Assembly (NCBI RefSeq): GCF_003097235.1
Contig: NZ_QEQQ01000003.1
Coordinates: 124,001 to 188,000, forward strand
Length of the DNA stretch: 64,000 nt
From: Pseudomonas sp. CC120222-01a
GTDB lineage: Bacteria; Pseudomonadota; Gammaproteobacteria; Pseudomonadales; Pseudomonadaceae
Direction: 5' to 3'
Both the position numbers and the translations under genes were made by a program. Numbering within the stretch: the stretch's first letter is position 1; every line of letters starts with the position of its first letter. Positions 50,759 through 59,759 of the stretch are shown here, in pieces. A model generated the notes under the pieces. The model worked only from the letters and a program-made list of their open reading frames with translations, was not told where the DNA came from and did not search any database.

Positions 50759-51244
50759 TCAGGCAAAGGCCGGCAGGCTGGCCATCTTGCCGCGGCAGTA
50801 GACCATTGGTCGTGGCGCGTCTTCAGGGACGATCAGGTTGTGTACCTTGCCGACCATGATGGCGTGGTCGCCACCTTCATACTCACGCCACAGTTCGCAT
50901 TCGATGACGGCGGTGGCGCCGGCCAGGATCGGGTTGCCCAGTTCGCTCAGGGTCCACTCGATGCCGGCGGCCTTGTCCTTGCCCTTCTTGGCGAACGCGT
51001 AGGCTTCGGCCTGCTGCCCACCAGAGAGCAGATGAATGGCGAAGCGCTTGTTCTTGATCAGGACAGGGTAGGAGTCGGAGGTGTAGTTGGGGCAGAACAG
51101 CACCAGCGGCGGGTCCATCGACAGGGAGGAGAAGGCGCTGGCGGTCAGGCCGACGACCGAGCCGTCGTCGTCCAGGGTGGTGATGACGGTCACGCCGGAC
51201 GGGAAGGAGCCCAGGACGTTCTTGTAGATGCTTGCGTCGATCAT
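50759..51244 (-). CDS. flavin reductase (oxygenase partner) 2
   Basis: A 161-residue paralogue of the reductase at 45844 with the same motifs (GSFPSGVTVITT, GLTASAFSSLSMDPPLVLFCPN, FAIHLLSGGQ, CELWREYEGGDHAIMVG). It is 75 bp before the luciferase-like gene on the same strand and is its most likely partner. The ATG at 51244 is preferred; a longer frame reaches 51328 but crosses the operator-like site. Having two near-identical reductases in one cluster implies a recent duplication or two oxygenase steps. Confidence 0.87.
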   Translation of the reverse strand: MIDASIYKNVLGSFPSGVTVITTLDDDGSVVGLTASAFSSLSMDPPLVLFCPNYTSDSYPVLIKNKRFAIHLLSGGQQAEAYAFAKKGKDKAAGIEWTLSELGNPILAGATAVIECELWREYEGGDHAIMVGKVHNLIVPEDAPRPMVYCRGKMASLPAFA

Positions 51245-51300
51245 CTGGTGTACCTCTAAAGGGCTGCGGTGGTCCGCGGTTTTTATCGTTGATGTGTCTG

Positions 51301-51312
51301 ATGGTATACCGT
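51301..51312. promoter_or_regulatory. GntR operator-like site 2
   Basis: ATGGTATACCGT followed by AATACC, 57 bp before the start of flavin reductase 2. Same spacing and flanks (GTCTG before, AAT after) as site 1. Confidence 0.65.
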
Positions 51313-51472
51313 AATACCTATTTTGCAAGCGGAATTTTCAGCTCTGGTTTTTCACGATGAACGGCTCAAGGCCACGTAAACCGTGGCGTTGAGCGCTGAG
51401 GCGGTTTGTCGCAGGGGTTGTGTGAGCAGATCAGCGGGCGTTTTTTACTGCGGATCAGTGTTGTCAAAAGTT

Positions 51473-51482
51473 TGGAATACCA
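51473..51482. promoter_or_regulatory. GntR operator-like site 3
   Basis: TGGAATACCA followed by TAATAT, 80 bp before the NCS1 permease start; one mismatch to TGGTATACCA. An overlapping perfect palindrome ACCATA-A-TATGGT lies at 51478-51490. Confidence 0.6.
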
Positions 51483-51561
51483 TAATATGGTCCGCAGCTG
51501 AGAGGCCGCCTAGATGCGGTTTCCTTACAAAGATAAAAACGACCTTTCGAGCTGAAATCCT

Positions 51562-52968
51562 ATGTCCCAACCGTCGTCGCAACACCAGTTTGTCGAGAAT
51601 CACACGGTCGATTACGTTCCACCTGCCGAGCGCCATGGGAAGGCGCGCGACCTGTTCACCCTCTGGTTCAGTACCAACATCGCGCCACTGCCTATCGTCA
51701 CCGGCGCCATGGTGGTCCAGGTATTCCACCTGAACCTGCTGTGGGGGCTGATCGCAATCGTGCTGGGTCATCTTGTCGGGGGCGTGTTCATTGCCCTGGC
51801 CTCTGCGCAGGGACCGCAGCTGGGCATTCCGCAGATGGTTCAGAGCCGTGGCCAGTTCGGCCGTTACGGCGCCTTGCTGATCGTGTTCTTCACCGCGCTG
51901 ATCTATGTCGGCTTCTTCATTTCCAACATCGTCCTGGCGGGCAAGACCATCCACGGCATCGCCCCAAGCGTGCCGATGCCAGGCGCGATCGTGATCGGCG
52001 CGCTGAGTGCGACGGCCATCGGCGTGATCGGCTACCGCTTCATCCACATCCTCAACCGCATCGGTACCTGGGTGATGGGTTCGGCACTGCTGGCCGGCTT
52101 CATCATGATGTTCGTCCAGGAGCTGCCGGCCGACTTCTTCAGCCGCGGCGCGTTCAACCTGTCGGGCTTCATCGCCACCGTGTCGCTGGGCATCATCTGG
52201 CAGATCAGCTTCTCGCCGTACACCTCCGACTACTCGCGCTACCTGCCGCGTGAAGTGGGCATCGCCAAGCCGTTCTGGGCCACCTACTTCGGCGCCACCC
52301 TGGGCACCATCCTGTGCTTCAGCTTCGGCACGATCGCGGTACTGTGCGTGCCGGACGGCACCGACGCGATGGATGCGGTCAAGCAGGCTACCGGCTGGCT
52401 GGGCCCGATCCTGATGGTGCTGTTCCTGCTCAACATCATCAGCCACAACGCGCTCAACCTGTATGGCGCGGTGCTGTCGATCGTCACTGCGATCCAGACC
52501 TTCATTGCCGAGTGGACGCCGAGCATCAAGGTGCGGGTGATCCTGGCGACGGTGATCCTGGTGGGTTGCGGGATGGTGGCGCTGAATGCTTCGGCGGGCT
52601 TCATCGGCCAGTTCATCGGCCTGATCCTGGCGCTGCTGCTGGTATTGGTGCCATGGGCGTCGATCAACCTGATCGACTTCTACCTGATCAAGAAAGGCCA
52701 GTACGACATTGCGTCGATCTTCCGTGCTGACGGTGGCATCTATGGCCGCTTCAATCACCACGCGATCATTGCCTATGCCTGCGGCATCCTGGTGCAGCTG
52801 CCGTTTGCCAACACGTCGCTGTATGTGGGGCCGTATTCGAACATCGTCGAAGGGGCAGACTTGTCGTGGCTGTTCGGTTTGCTGGTGACGGTGCCGCTTT
52901 ACTACTGCCTGGCGACGCGTGGCAAAGCTGCCGAGCAGGCGGGGCGGGTTGTAAGCGTTAACGATTGA
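51562..52968 (+). CDS. NCS1-family permease of the heterocycle cluster
   Basis: A 468-residue, 12-helix NCS1 transporter: FTLWFSTNIAPLPIVTGAMV (helix 1), NLLWGLIAIVLGHLVGGVFIALASAQGPQLGIPQMVQSRGQFG (helices 2-3), YSRYLPREVG, and NIISHNALNLYGAVLSIVTAIQ. It is a close paralogue of the permease at 38614. It is divergent from the reductase-monooxygenase genes and shares their operator-like motif, so it probably imports the N-heterocycle that the pathway degrades. NCS1 transporters carry pyrimidines, purines, hydantoins, nicotinate-like compounds and related rings. Confidence 0.86.
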   Translation: MSQPSSQHQFVENHTVDYVPPAERHGKARDLFTLWFSTNIAPLPIVTGAMVVQVFHLNLLWGLIAIVLGHLVGGVFIALASAQGPQLGIPQMVQSRGQFGRYGALLIVFFTALIYVGFFISNIVLAGKTIHGIAPSVPMPGAIVIGALSATAIGVIGYRFIHILNRIGTWVMGSALLAGFIMMFVQELPADFFSRGAFNLSGFIATVSLGIIWQISFSPYTSDYSRYLPREVGIAKPFWATYFGATLGTILCFSFGTIAVLCVPDGTDAMDAVKQATGWLGPILMVLFLLNIISHNALNLYGAVLSIVTAIQTFIAEWTPSIKVRVILATVILVGCGMVALNASAGFIGQFIGLILALLLVLVPWASINLIDFYLIKKGQYDIASIFRADGGIYGRFNHHAIIAYACGILVQLPFANTSLYVGPYSNIVEGADLSWLFGLLVTVPLYYCLATRGKAAEQAGRVVSVND

Positions 52969-52989
52969 TAGATTGTTGTTGCTGTAATA

Positions 52990-53093
52990 GGGGCTGCTTT
53001 GCAGCCCTTTCGCGACACAAGGCCGCTCCTACAGAGAAACGCATACTCCTGTAGGAGCGGCCTTGTGTCGCGAAAGGGCCGCAACGCGGCCCC
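52990..53093. repeat. inverted REP pair 8
   Basis: GGGGCTGCTTTGCAGCCC then ACACAAGGCCGCTCCTAC with an inverse copy ending GGGCCGCAACGCGGCCCC, between convergent genes. Confidence 0.85.
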
Positions 53094-53105
53094 AGCTGTT
53101 TCAGA

Positions 53106-54731
53106 TCAGACCTTGAACTGCGCCACCATGCCATTCAGGTCCACGGCCAGCCGCGACAGGTCCTGCGCTGCCGCACTGGTCTGGTTCGCCCCCGCCGACG
53201 TCTGCATCGCCAGGTCGCGAATGTTCACCAGGTTGCGATCCACCTCCCGCGCCACCTGCGCCTGCTCCTCGGAAGCACTGGCAATCACCAGGTTGCGCTG
53301 ATTGATCGACGCGATCGCCTCGGCAATCACCTCCAGCGCCTCACCGGCACCTTGTGCCACTTCCAGCGTGCCGTTGGCCCGGCCTCGGCTGCTGTGCATC
53401 GCCGACACTGCCCGCTCGGTACCATTCTGGATCCCGGCGATCATCTGCTCGATCTCTGCTGTCGACTGCTGGGTGCGGTGGGCGAGGGCGCGCACTTCAT
53501 CGGCCACTACGGCAAAGCCGCGGCCTGCTTCACCTGCGCGGGCGGCTTCAATGGCGGCGTTGAGCGCCAGCAGGTTGGTCTGCCCGGCAATTGCGCCAAT
53601 CACATCCAGGACGCGGCTGATCTCGTTGGCATTGCTGGCCAGCTGTTCGATCTCGGTGGAGGTGCCCGTCACGTCATTGACCAGATGCTGGATGGATGCC
53701 AAGGCCTGGTTGACCTGGTCACGGCCATCGCGGGTGGTCTGGTCGGCACCTTTCGAGGCGTCGGCCGTGCTCACGGCATTGTTCGCCACTTCTTCCACGG
53801 CGGCGGTCATCTGGTTGACGGCGGTGGCGGCCTGGTCGATTTCCGCGCTCTGCTGGTGCAGGCCGCGGCTGGTGTCTTCGGTGACGGTGTGCAGCTCTTC
53901 CGAGGCCGAGGCCAGCTGGTCGGAGGAGGCGGCGATCTTGCGAATGGTGTCGCGCAGGCTGTTCTGCATGCGGCTCAGGGCGCGCAGCAGCAGCGCCGGT
54001 TCATCACGGCCGACGACACGGATGTCCTGGGTCAGGTCACCGGTGGCCACACGCTCGGCCACGGCGACTGCATCGGCCAGCGGCACCACGATACTGCGGG
54101 TGAGCACGGTGGCGATGGCGGCCAGGGCGAGCATGATCACCGCCAGCGAAGCGATGATCGCGGTGAAGGCCTCATCAGCGACATCGCTGCTGCGCTGCGA
54201 GGCATCCTCGGCGCCTTTGCCGTTGTAGGCAATGAGTGCGGCCATGGCTTTCATCATGGTGTCGGCGTACTGGCTGAGCGGGCCGCCGATCTGCTGCTTG
54301 GCCTCGTCCATTCGACCGGCAGCAATGTCCTGCAATACGCGCGACTGCAGGTCGAGGTATTGCTGGTGGGCAGCGTTGAAGGCGTTGAACAGGGCGCGGT
54401 CATCAGCAGCGATGATGGTGTCCTCATAATCCTTGAGGCCACTTCTGAGCTGCTCGTTGATGCCCTTGAGCATGTCGATGTTGCGCGCACGCTCGCCGGT
54501 GTTGTCATCCAGCGCGGCGCGCAGGGTGACGGCGCGGGCGCGGCCGAGGTTGGTGCTGATTTCACTGAGGGCAACCACGGCGGGCATCCAGGTGACACGG
54601 ATTTCGTCCGTGGCCGCATCCATCTGCCGGGTTTCATAGATTGCGATAAGGCCCATGGCCAGGACCAATGCGCCCAACAGGGCAAATACGCTGGTAGCGC
54701 GGGTGCCGATCTTCATATTCCGTAACTGCAT
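53106..54731 (-). CDS. methyl-accepting chemotaxis protein
   Basis: A 541-residue chemoreceptor. One membrane helix near the N-terminus (about 12-30), a periplasmic helical-bundle ligand domain of about 160 residues, a second helix (about 190-212), a HAMP domain (about 212-265) and the cytoplasmic signalling region with the hairpin tip [40 protein letters not shown] (about 388-428). Ligand-bundle type 4HB_MCP. No C-terminal pentapeptide tether is seen. The ligand is unknown. It is convergent with the NCS1 permease gene, so the chemoreceptor may guide the cell to the same nutrient, but this is speculation. Confidence 0.88.
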   Translation of the reverse strand: MQLRNMKIGTRATSVFALLGALVLAMGLIAIYETRQMDAATDEIRVTWMPAVVALSEISTNLGRARAVTLRAALDDNTGERARNIDMLKGINEQLRSGLKDYEDTIIAADDRALFNAFNAAHQQYLDLQSRVLQDIAAGRMDEAKQQIGGPLSQYADTMMKAMAALIAYNGKGAEDASQRSSDVADEAFTAIIASLAVIMLALAAIATVLTRSIVVPLADAVAVAERVATGDLTQDIRVVGRDEPALLLRALSRMQNSLRDTIRKIAASSDQLASASEELHTVTEDTSRGLHQQSAEIDQAATAVNQMTAAVEEVANNAVSTADASKGADQTTRDGRDQVNQALASIQHLVNDVTGTSTEIEQLASNANEISRVLDVIGAIAGQTNLLALNAAIEAARAGEAGRGFAVVADEVRALAHRTQQSTAEIEQMIAGIQNGTERAVSAMHSSRGRANGTLEVAQGAGEALEVIAEAIASINQRNLVIASASEEQAQVAREVDRNLVNIRDLAMQTSAGANQTSAAAQDLSRLAVDLNGMVAQFKV

Positions 54732-54965
54732 GGAATGCTCCTTGACGTTGGCGTGCAGGCGTCAAGAGCATGGACGGCTGGCCGGGTCACCGGGGATGGT
54801 GCCAGGCTCTCGATGCGCTGCAAATTTAAGTGTGTGCCTCACCCTCTTGAATCTGTTTTTTAGTTGAATGATGCCATATGGCCATTAATATTGACCAGTC
54901 ATTCAATGTAACGACAAGTTCCGACAAATCCGTCATTTTTTGACGGATCTGTCAGGATTTTGCGT

Positions 54966-56168
54966 TTAAACGATCGCGATGAGCGGGTCGGCAGCGGCCA
55001 GCGCCAGGGCGCGATCGGCGGCCGGTGGGTAAATCCACATCCCGTTGATCTGGCGCTTCAGGTCCTTGCCTTCCTGGCCCTGCAGCTTCAGCTCGCGCTC
55101 CCAGCCTTCACTGAAAGCCGCGCCCCATTCGCCGAGGTCCAGGCAGGTGACGTACTTGGGTTGACGGTAGATCACCGGCGCTACGCCCAGCAGGTCGGCC
55201 ATGGCGTTGTTGCCGGAGTGGCGGCCCATGGGGATCGCGTGCTGGCAGGTCATCAGGGCGTGGTTGCCGAGGTCGTCGACGGCGGCCCAGGCGGTATCGC
55301 CGGTGGCATAGATGTGGTCCTGGCCGATCACCTTGAGGTGGTCGTCGACCTTGAGGCGGCCGAAGTTGTCACGTTCGCCGGCGACCTGGGCGGTCAGCGG
55401 GCTGGCCTTGACACCGGCGGTCCAGATCACGGTCTTGCTGGCGATGTACTCGCCGCTGTCCAGGGTCACGCCGCCGGCATCCACCGCCACCACCGAGGTG
55501 CCGGTCAGCCACTCTGCGCCAGCCTGTGCACTGGCTGCGACGATCGACGGGGTGATGCCGGCACCGAGTGCGGCTCCGACACGGGTGCCACGATCGATCA
55601 CCAGTACCCGTACTTCAGTGTCGTTGCCGAGGATGGCGCGCAAGCGGACCGGGATTTCCGTGGCGGTTTCGATGCCGGTGAAGCCACCGCCGCAGACCAC
55701 CACGGTGTTGCGTGCCGGCGAGGCGGGCAGGGCGGCCAGGCTGTGCAGGTGTTGCTCGAGCTTCACCGCCGACTCCATCTGGTCGACATCGAAGGCATGT
55801 TCGGCCAGGCCTGGAATCGCCGGGCGCGCCACCTGGCTGCCAGCGGCAAGGATCAGGCGGTCGTAGGCAATCTGCTGACGCTGGCCATCGACATCGGTGT
55901 AGCTGACGCTGCGGCCTTCTGCATCGATGGCCTCGGCGTTGCCGGTGATGAAGCGTACGCCAACTGCATCGAACAGTTCACCGACCGGTGCCTTCAGGCT
56001 GTGCACGTCAGCCTCGTAGAAGCGCGGGCGGATACGCAGTTCCGGTTGCGGGGCGAGCACGCTGATGCTCAGGTCGTCGCGCTGGGCCTGGTCGAGCAGG
56101 CGGGCGGCGCTCAGGGCGCTCCAGACACCGGCAAAGCCGGCACCGATGATCAGGATGTTCGATTTCAT
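54966..56168 (-). CDS. NDH-2-like FAD-dependent oxidoreductase
   Basis: A 400-residue flavoprotein with two dinucleotide-binding folds: NILIIGAGFAGVWSA (FAD, residues 4-18) and VVVCGGGFTGIETATE (NAD(P)H, about 166-181), a final FAD block IYATGDTAW (about 280-288) and the helper motif RLILAAGS. This matches type II NADH dehydrogenases and their relatives. No C-terminal membrane anchor is evident. The ATG at 56168 is chosen; upstream sequence to 56393 is not part of the fold. It is divergent from an Rrf2 regulator, which probably controls it through the inverted repeat at 56226. Confidence 0.83.
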   Translation of the reverse strand: MKSNILIIGAGFAGVWSALSAARLLDQAQRDDLSISVLAPQPELRIRPRFYEADVHSLKAPVGELFDAVGVRFITGNAEAIDAEGRSVSYTDVDGQRQQIAYDRLILAAGSQVARPAIPGLAEHAFDVDQMESAVKLEQHLHSLAALPASPARNTVVVCGGGFTGIETATEIPVRLRAILGNDTEVRVLVIDRGTRVGAALGAGITPSIVAASAQAGAEWLTGTSVVAVDAGGVTLDSGEYIASKTVIWTAGVKASPLTAQVAGERDNFGRLKVDDHLKVIGQDHIYATGDTAWAAVDDLGNHALMTCQHAIPMGRHSGNNAMADLLGVAPVIYRQPKYVTCLDLGEWGAAFSEGWERELKLQGQEGKDLKRQINGMWIYPPAADRALALAAADPLIAIV

Positions 56169-56225
56169 GGAAGTGCTCCGCAAGGTTGAAGAGGGCTTCG
56201 AGGGCGTTGGTTGTGCTGCTCGAAT

Positions 56226-56250
56226 AACTACGACTGTATTGATCGTAGTT
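56226..56250. promoter_or_regulatory. probable Rrf2 operator
   Basis: Inverted repeat AACTACGA-N9-TCGTAGTT with perfect 8-bp arms, 58 bp before the flavoprotein start and about 190 bp before the Rrf2 gene. The layout fits an Rrf2 dimer site. Confidence 0.6.
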
Positions 56251-56436
56251 TTAATCGGCAAGCGTTTTTTTCGAAGGGGTAGCGGTCGACGCGCGGTTAA
56301 AGCCGGGTAAATGCCTGTGATTAAGGGCTTAAAAGGGGAAGGCATGGGCTTGAGATAGCGACGAATGGCGAAGGTCAGCTTTGCGCTGCGCACGTGATCA
56401 GCGTAATATTTGCGACAAAGTTGGTCGGAGATAGAT

Positions 56437-56976
56437 ATGTCGCTCTACAGTGCTGGCGTCGAATACGGCATCCATTGCCTGCTGTACCTCGTGGATGAAC
56501 GAGGTGATACCCGTGAGTCCAGCGTGCGCGACCTGGCGGAGTTGCAGGGCGTGCCGCAGGAATACCTGGCCAAGGTCTTCACCAAGCTCGCCCGGGCCAA
56601 GCTGGTGGCGGCCACCGAAGGCGTGCGTGGCGGCTTTCGCCTGGCTCGGCCGTCGGACGAAATCACCGTGCTGGATATCGTCAACGCCATCGACGGGCCG
56701 AAGAAGATCTTCGATTGCCGCGAGATCCGCGAGCGTTGCACCTTGTTCGAAGGATCAGCGCCGGGCTGGGCGACCGAGGGCACCTGCGCGATTCACGCGG
56801 TGATGTTGGGGGCGCAGAAGCGCATGGAAGAGGCGTTGGCGCAGCAGACCATTCTTGATCTGGCGCGGCGGTTCGGGCGCAAGGCGCCGGCCGGGTTCGG
56901 GCAGCAGGTCAATGAGTGGATGTGTGAGCGGCGTGAGGGCAAAGGGGCAGGGGACATCCCGGTCAGTCAGGTCTGA
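56437..56976 (+). CDS. Rrf2-family transcriptional regulator
   Basis: A 179-residue Rrf2 protein: MSLYSAGVEYGIHCLLYLVDE, LAELQGVPQEYLAKVFTKLARAKLVAATEGVRGGFRLARPSDEITVLDIVNAIDGPKKIFDC. The last part (FDCREIRERCTLFEGSAPGWATEGTCAIHAVM) has three cysteines at about 93, 100 and 116, the place where NsrR, IscR and others bind an iron-sulfur cluster, so it may sense oxygen, NO or redox state. The ATG at 56437 has CGGAG upstream. Divergent from the NDH-2-like gene, its probable target. Confidence 0.85.
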   Translation: MSLYSAGVEYGIHCLLYLVDERGDTRESSVRDLAELQGVPQEYLAKVFTKLARAKLVAATEGVRGGFRLARPSDEITVLDIVNAIDGPKKIFDCREIRERCTLFEGSAPGWATEGTCAIHAVMLGAQKRMEEALAQQTILDLARRFGRKAPAGFGQQVNEWMCERREGKGAGDIPVSQV

Positions 56977-56983
56977 ATCCACT

Positions 56984-57076
56984 GCCTGTGCCGGCCTCTT
57001 CGCGGGCACGCCCGCTCCCACAGGGGTACGCAATCCCCTGTGGGAGCGGGCGTGCCCGCGAATGGGCCAGCACAGG
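56984..57076. repeat. inverted REP pair 9
   Basis: CCTGTGCCGGCCTCTTCGCG with inverse copy ending CCAGCACAGG, between the convergent Rrf2 and AraC genes; it abuts the AraC stop codon. Confidence 0.85.
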
Positions 57077-57982
57077 TCAACGCTGTTCATGCTGCCGGCG
57101 ATAGGCCCCCGGCTGCACCCCCATGGCCTTGGCAAACGCCCGGGTAAACGCCGCCACCGACTGATACCCGGCCTGCACCCCCACCTGTTCCACGGTATTG
57201 CCCGCCTGCAGCAACCGGCAAGCATGGCGCATGCGCAGCGCCAGCAGCACCTGCCCCGGCGACTGCCCGGCCAGTTCATTGAAACGCTTGAAGAACGCCG
57301 AACGCGACAACCCGGTGCAGGCTGCCATGCTCTCCAGCGTCCAGGCCTGCCCAGGCTGCTCGATCAGTTGCTCCAGCAACCCGGCAAACGCCGGCTGGCG
57401 GGCGAGGGCAACCAGTCCGCCCAGCGATTGCCCGCCGTGTACCTGCTGGCGTAGTACATACAGAAATAGCAGGTGGGTCAGGCGCTCCAGTACCGTTTGC
57501 GATGGCGAGCGCTGGCACTCCTCCAGAATCAGCCCAAACAACGCCCGCGCCGCATGGCCAGCCGGCTCATCGGCGCGCAACACGATCCAATTGGCCAGCC
57601 CTTCGACGATCAGTGACGACAACCCGGCGCGGAAGTCGAAGAACCCGCAGACCAGGCCCACCCCATCGCTCGCCGTCGCATCCAGTGCCTGCATCGGTTG
57701 GCGCGGTTGGGCACAGGCCGCAATCGGGTCCTGATCGCCGGACAGCCGATAACCCAGGTCGCGCAGCAGGAACACGGCATCGCCGGCTGCCAGGCGCACG
57801 GCCTCGGCCTGGCCATCGATGTGCAACCAGCACTGGCCCTGCACCACCAGGTGAAAGCTGGCGCGGCCCATGCCCTGGGTGCTGGCATGCCAGCCACCGC
57901 AGTAGCGGCCGACATGGAACAGGCTGGCGTCGAGTTCGAGGCTTTCTAATAACCAATCGACAAGATGGCTGGATGAAATCAT
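57077..57982 (-). CDS. AraC-family regulator with N-terminal cupin
   Basis: A 301-residue regulator. The N-terminal half is a cupin-like sensing domain (AraC_binding_2 type; SFHLVVQGQCWLHIDGQAEAVRLAAGDAVFLLRD, about 42-75). The C-terminal 100 residues carry the two AraC helix-turn-helix motifs (WTLESMAACTGLSRSAFFKRFNELAGQSPGQVLLALRMRHACRLLQAG and VEQVGVQAGYQSVAAFTRAFAKAMGVQPGAYRRQ). It is divergent from the CMD-like gene of the following operon, with 103 bp between, so it most likely controls that operon. Confidence 0.86.
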   Translation of the reverse strand: MISSSHLVDWLLESLELDASLFHVGRYCGGWHASTQGMGRASFHLVVQGQCWLHIDGQAEAVRLAAGDAVFLLRDLGYRLSGDQDPIAACAQPRQPMQALDATASDGVGLVCGFFDFRAGLSSLIVEGLANWIVLRADEPAGHAARALFGLILEECQRSPSQTVLERLTHLLFLYVLRQQVHGGQSLGGLVALARQPAFAGLLEQLIEQPGQAWTLESMAACTGLSRSAFFKRFNELAGQSPGQVLLALRMRHACRLLQAGNTVEQVGVQAGYQSVAAFTRAFAKAMGVQPGAYRRQHEQR

Positions 57983-58085
57983 CTAATGCAAAGACTCAGG
58001 AGCAAGGAAAGGCGACTGATGAATATGGAGGGTAATTCTTATAACCAACAGACTGTAGCGACACCCATCAAAAGGAGACCACTCC

Positions 58086-58646
58086 ATGTCCTCGCGCATT
58101 ACTCTACACACTCTGCAGAGCGCCCCGGAAGCGGCCCGCCCATTCCTCGAAAACGCCCAGAAGAACTCCGGCTTCATTCCCAACCTGCTCGGCGTGCTGG
58201 CCAACGCCCCGGCAGCGCTGGAAACCTACGTCACCGTCTCGGCCCTGAATGGCAAATCCGAGCTGACCCTGGCCGAGCGTGAAGTGGTGCAACTGATTGC
58301 CGCGACCCAACACGGTTGCGACTTCTGCGTCGCCGGCCATACCGCCGTGGCCCTGAACAAGGCCAAGCTGCCCGCCGAGGTGGTCGACGCCCTGCGTGCC
58401 CGTGGCGAACTGCCGGATGACCGCTACGAGACCCTGGCCGAATTCGCCCGTGAAGTCATTGCCACCCGCGGCAATGTCAGCGAAGCCACCTACCAGGCCT
58501 TCCGCGCAGCCGGTTTCACCGAGGGCAACGCCCTGGAAGTGATTCTTGGCGTGAGTCTCGCAACCCTGTGCAACTTTGCTAATGTGTTCGCCCAGACGCC
58601 GCTCAACGACGAGCTGAGCAAGTACCGCTGGCAGCCAACTGCGTAA
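58086..58646 (+). CDS. carboxymuconolactone decarboxylase-family (AhpD-like) protein
   Basis: A 186-residue AhpD-fold protein: PFLENAQKNSGFIPNLLGVLANAPAALETYVT, REVVQLIAATQHGCDFCVAGHTAVALNKA (CDFC, the redox-active Cys pair at about 80-83, followed by His) and GNALEVILGVSLATLCNFANVF. The CxxC-His triad is the AhpD alkylhydroperoxidase signature, unlike the smaller CMD protein at 45258. AAAAGGAGACC precedes the ATG. It leads a five-gene operon with a flavoprotein and an ABC transporter. Confidence 0.84.
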   Translation: MSSRITLHTLQSAPEAARPFLENAQKNSGFIPNLLGVLANAPAALETYVTVSALNGKSELTLAEREVVQLIAATQHGCDFCVAGHTAVALNKAKLPAEVVDALRARGELPDDRYETLAEFAREVIATRGNVSEATYQAFRAAGFTEGNALEVILGVSLATLCNFANVFAQTPLNDELSKYRWQPTA

Positions 58647-58694
58647 TCGACGCCTGGCGCTGGTGGCGCCTGCGATTTCAAAAGGAGTAGGGAC

Positions 58695-59759
58695 ATGCTT
58701 GATGCTGCATTTCGTCAATGGCTGGATGCCAATGCCGAGGCAATCGACCAGGGCCAATGCGACCCGCAGCAGGTGCTGGCGCACATCGCCGAATCGCAAC
58801 TGCTGCGCATAGGTGTCGACCCGGCACTGGGCGGCAGCGGTGGTGCGGTCACCCATGCGGTCGAAGCCATCGCCGCCATCGCCAGCCGCTCACTGGCCGC
58901 AGCCTTTGTCTGCTGGGGCCAGCGCGCATTCATCGAATACCTGCTGCAAAGCCCCAACCAGGCCTTGCGCGAGCGTTTGTTGCCCAGCCTGCTGACCGGC
59001 GAGCTGGCCGGTGCCACCGGGTTGTCCAACGCCATGAAATTCCTCTCCGGGATCGAAGCACTGCAGGTGCGTGGCCGCCCCGAAGCGGCAGGCTGGACGC
59101 TGGAGGGTCGCCTGCACTGGGTGACCAACTTGCGCAAGAGCGGCTTCGTCGTGGCGGCGGCCATCGAGGACGATGCCGGCGGCTCGCCTTTCGTGATGGC
59201 CATTCCCTCCGCCAGCCAAGGCCTTGAGCGTTCTGACGACCTGGAACTGATGGGCCTGCAATCGAGCAACACGGCCGCACTGGCGTTCCATCAGGTCGAG
59301 TTGAGCCGCGACTGGCTGCTGCATGAAAACGCCCGCGAATTCCTGCCCAAGGTGCGCCCGGCGTTTCTCGCCCTGCAGTGCGGCATGGCCATCGGCCTGG
59401 CGCGGCGGTCGCTGCACGAAGTCCACGAACACCTGCACGGGCGCCTGTCGTTCCTCGAAGAACACCGCCAGGTGCTCAAGGAACGCCTCGAAAACACCGT
59501 GGCCGAGCTCAAGCAAGGCCTGCTCGAAGGGCGCTTCCAGGGCCAGCCGGCGGCGCTGTTCAAGCTGCGCATCACCCTTGCCGAAAGTGCGGCCGATGCC
59601 GTGCAGCTGGAGCTGCAGGCCAGCGGCGGCAAGGCCTACCTGGATGAGTTCGGTGCCGGCTTTGCCCGCCGCTGGCGCGAGTCGGCGTTCGTGCCGATCG
59701 TCACTCCAAGCCTGGTGCAACTGCGCGCCGAGCTGCATCGCCAGGCCGCCAGCGCATGA
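58695..59759 (+). CDS. acyl-CoA dehydrogenase-like flavoprotein
   Basis: A 354-residue protein of the acyl-CoA dehydrogenase/monooxygenase superfamily. N-terminal helical domain (1-110), then GELAGATGLSNAMKFLSGIE and LHWVTNLRKSGFVVAAA (beta domain, flavin contact), and a C-terminal helical domain (RRSLHEVHEHLHGRLSFLEEHRQVLKERLENTV, about 238-270). It is shorter than typical acyl-CoA dehydrogenases and lacks the catalytic base region I would expect, so it may be an SfnC/DszC-like flavin oxygenase for sulfur or nitrogen compounds. The stop overlaps the start of the ABC ATPase gene. Confidence 0.75.
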   Translation: MLDAAFRQWLDANAEAIDQGQCDPQQVLAHIAESQLLRIGVDPALGGSGGAVTHAVEAIAAIASRSLAAAFVCWGQRAFIEYLLQSPNQALRERLLPSLLTGELAGATGLSNAMKFLSGIEALQVRGRPEAAGWTLEGRLHWVTNLRKSGFVVAAAIEDDAGGSPFVMAIPSASQGLERSDDLELMGLQSSNTAALAFHQVELSRDWLLHENAREFLPKVRPAFLALQCGMAIGLARRSLHEVHEHLHGRLSFLEEHRQVLKERLENTVAELKQGLLEGRFQGQPAALFKLRITLAESAADAVQLELQASGGKAYLDEFGAGFARRWRESAFVPIVTPSLVQLRAELHRQAASA

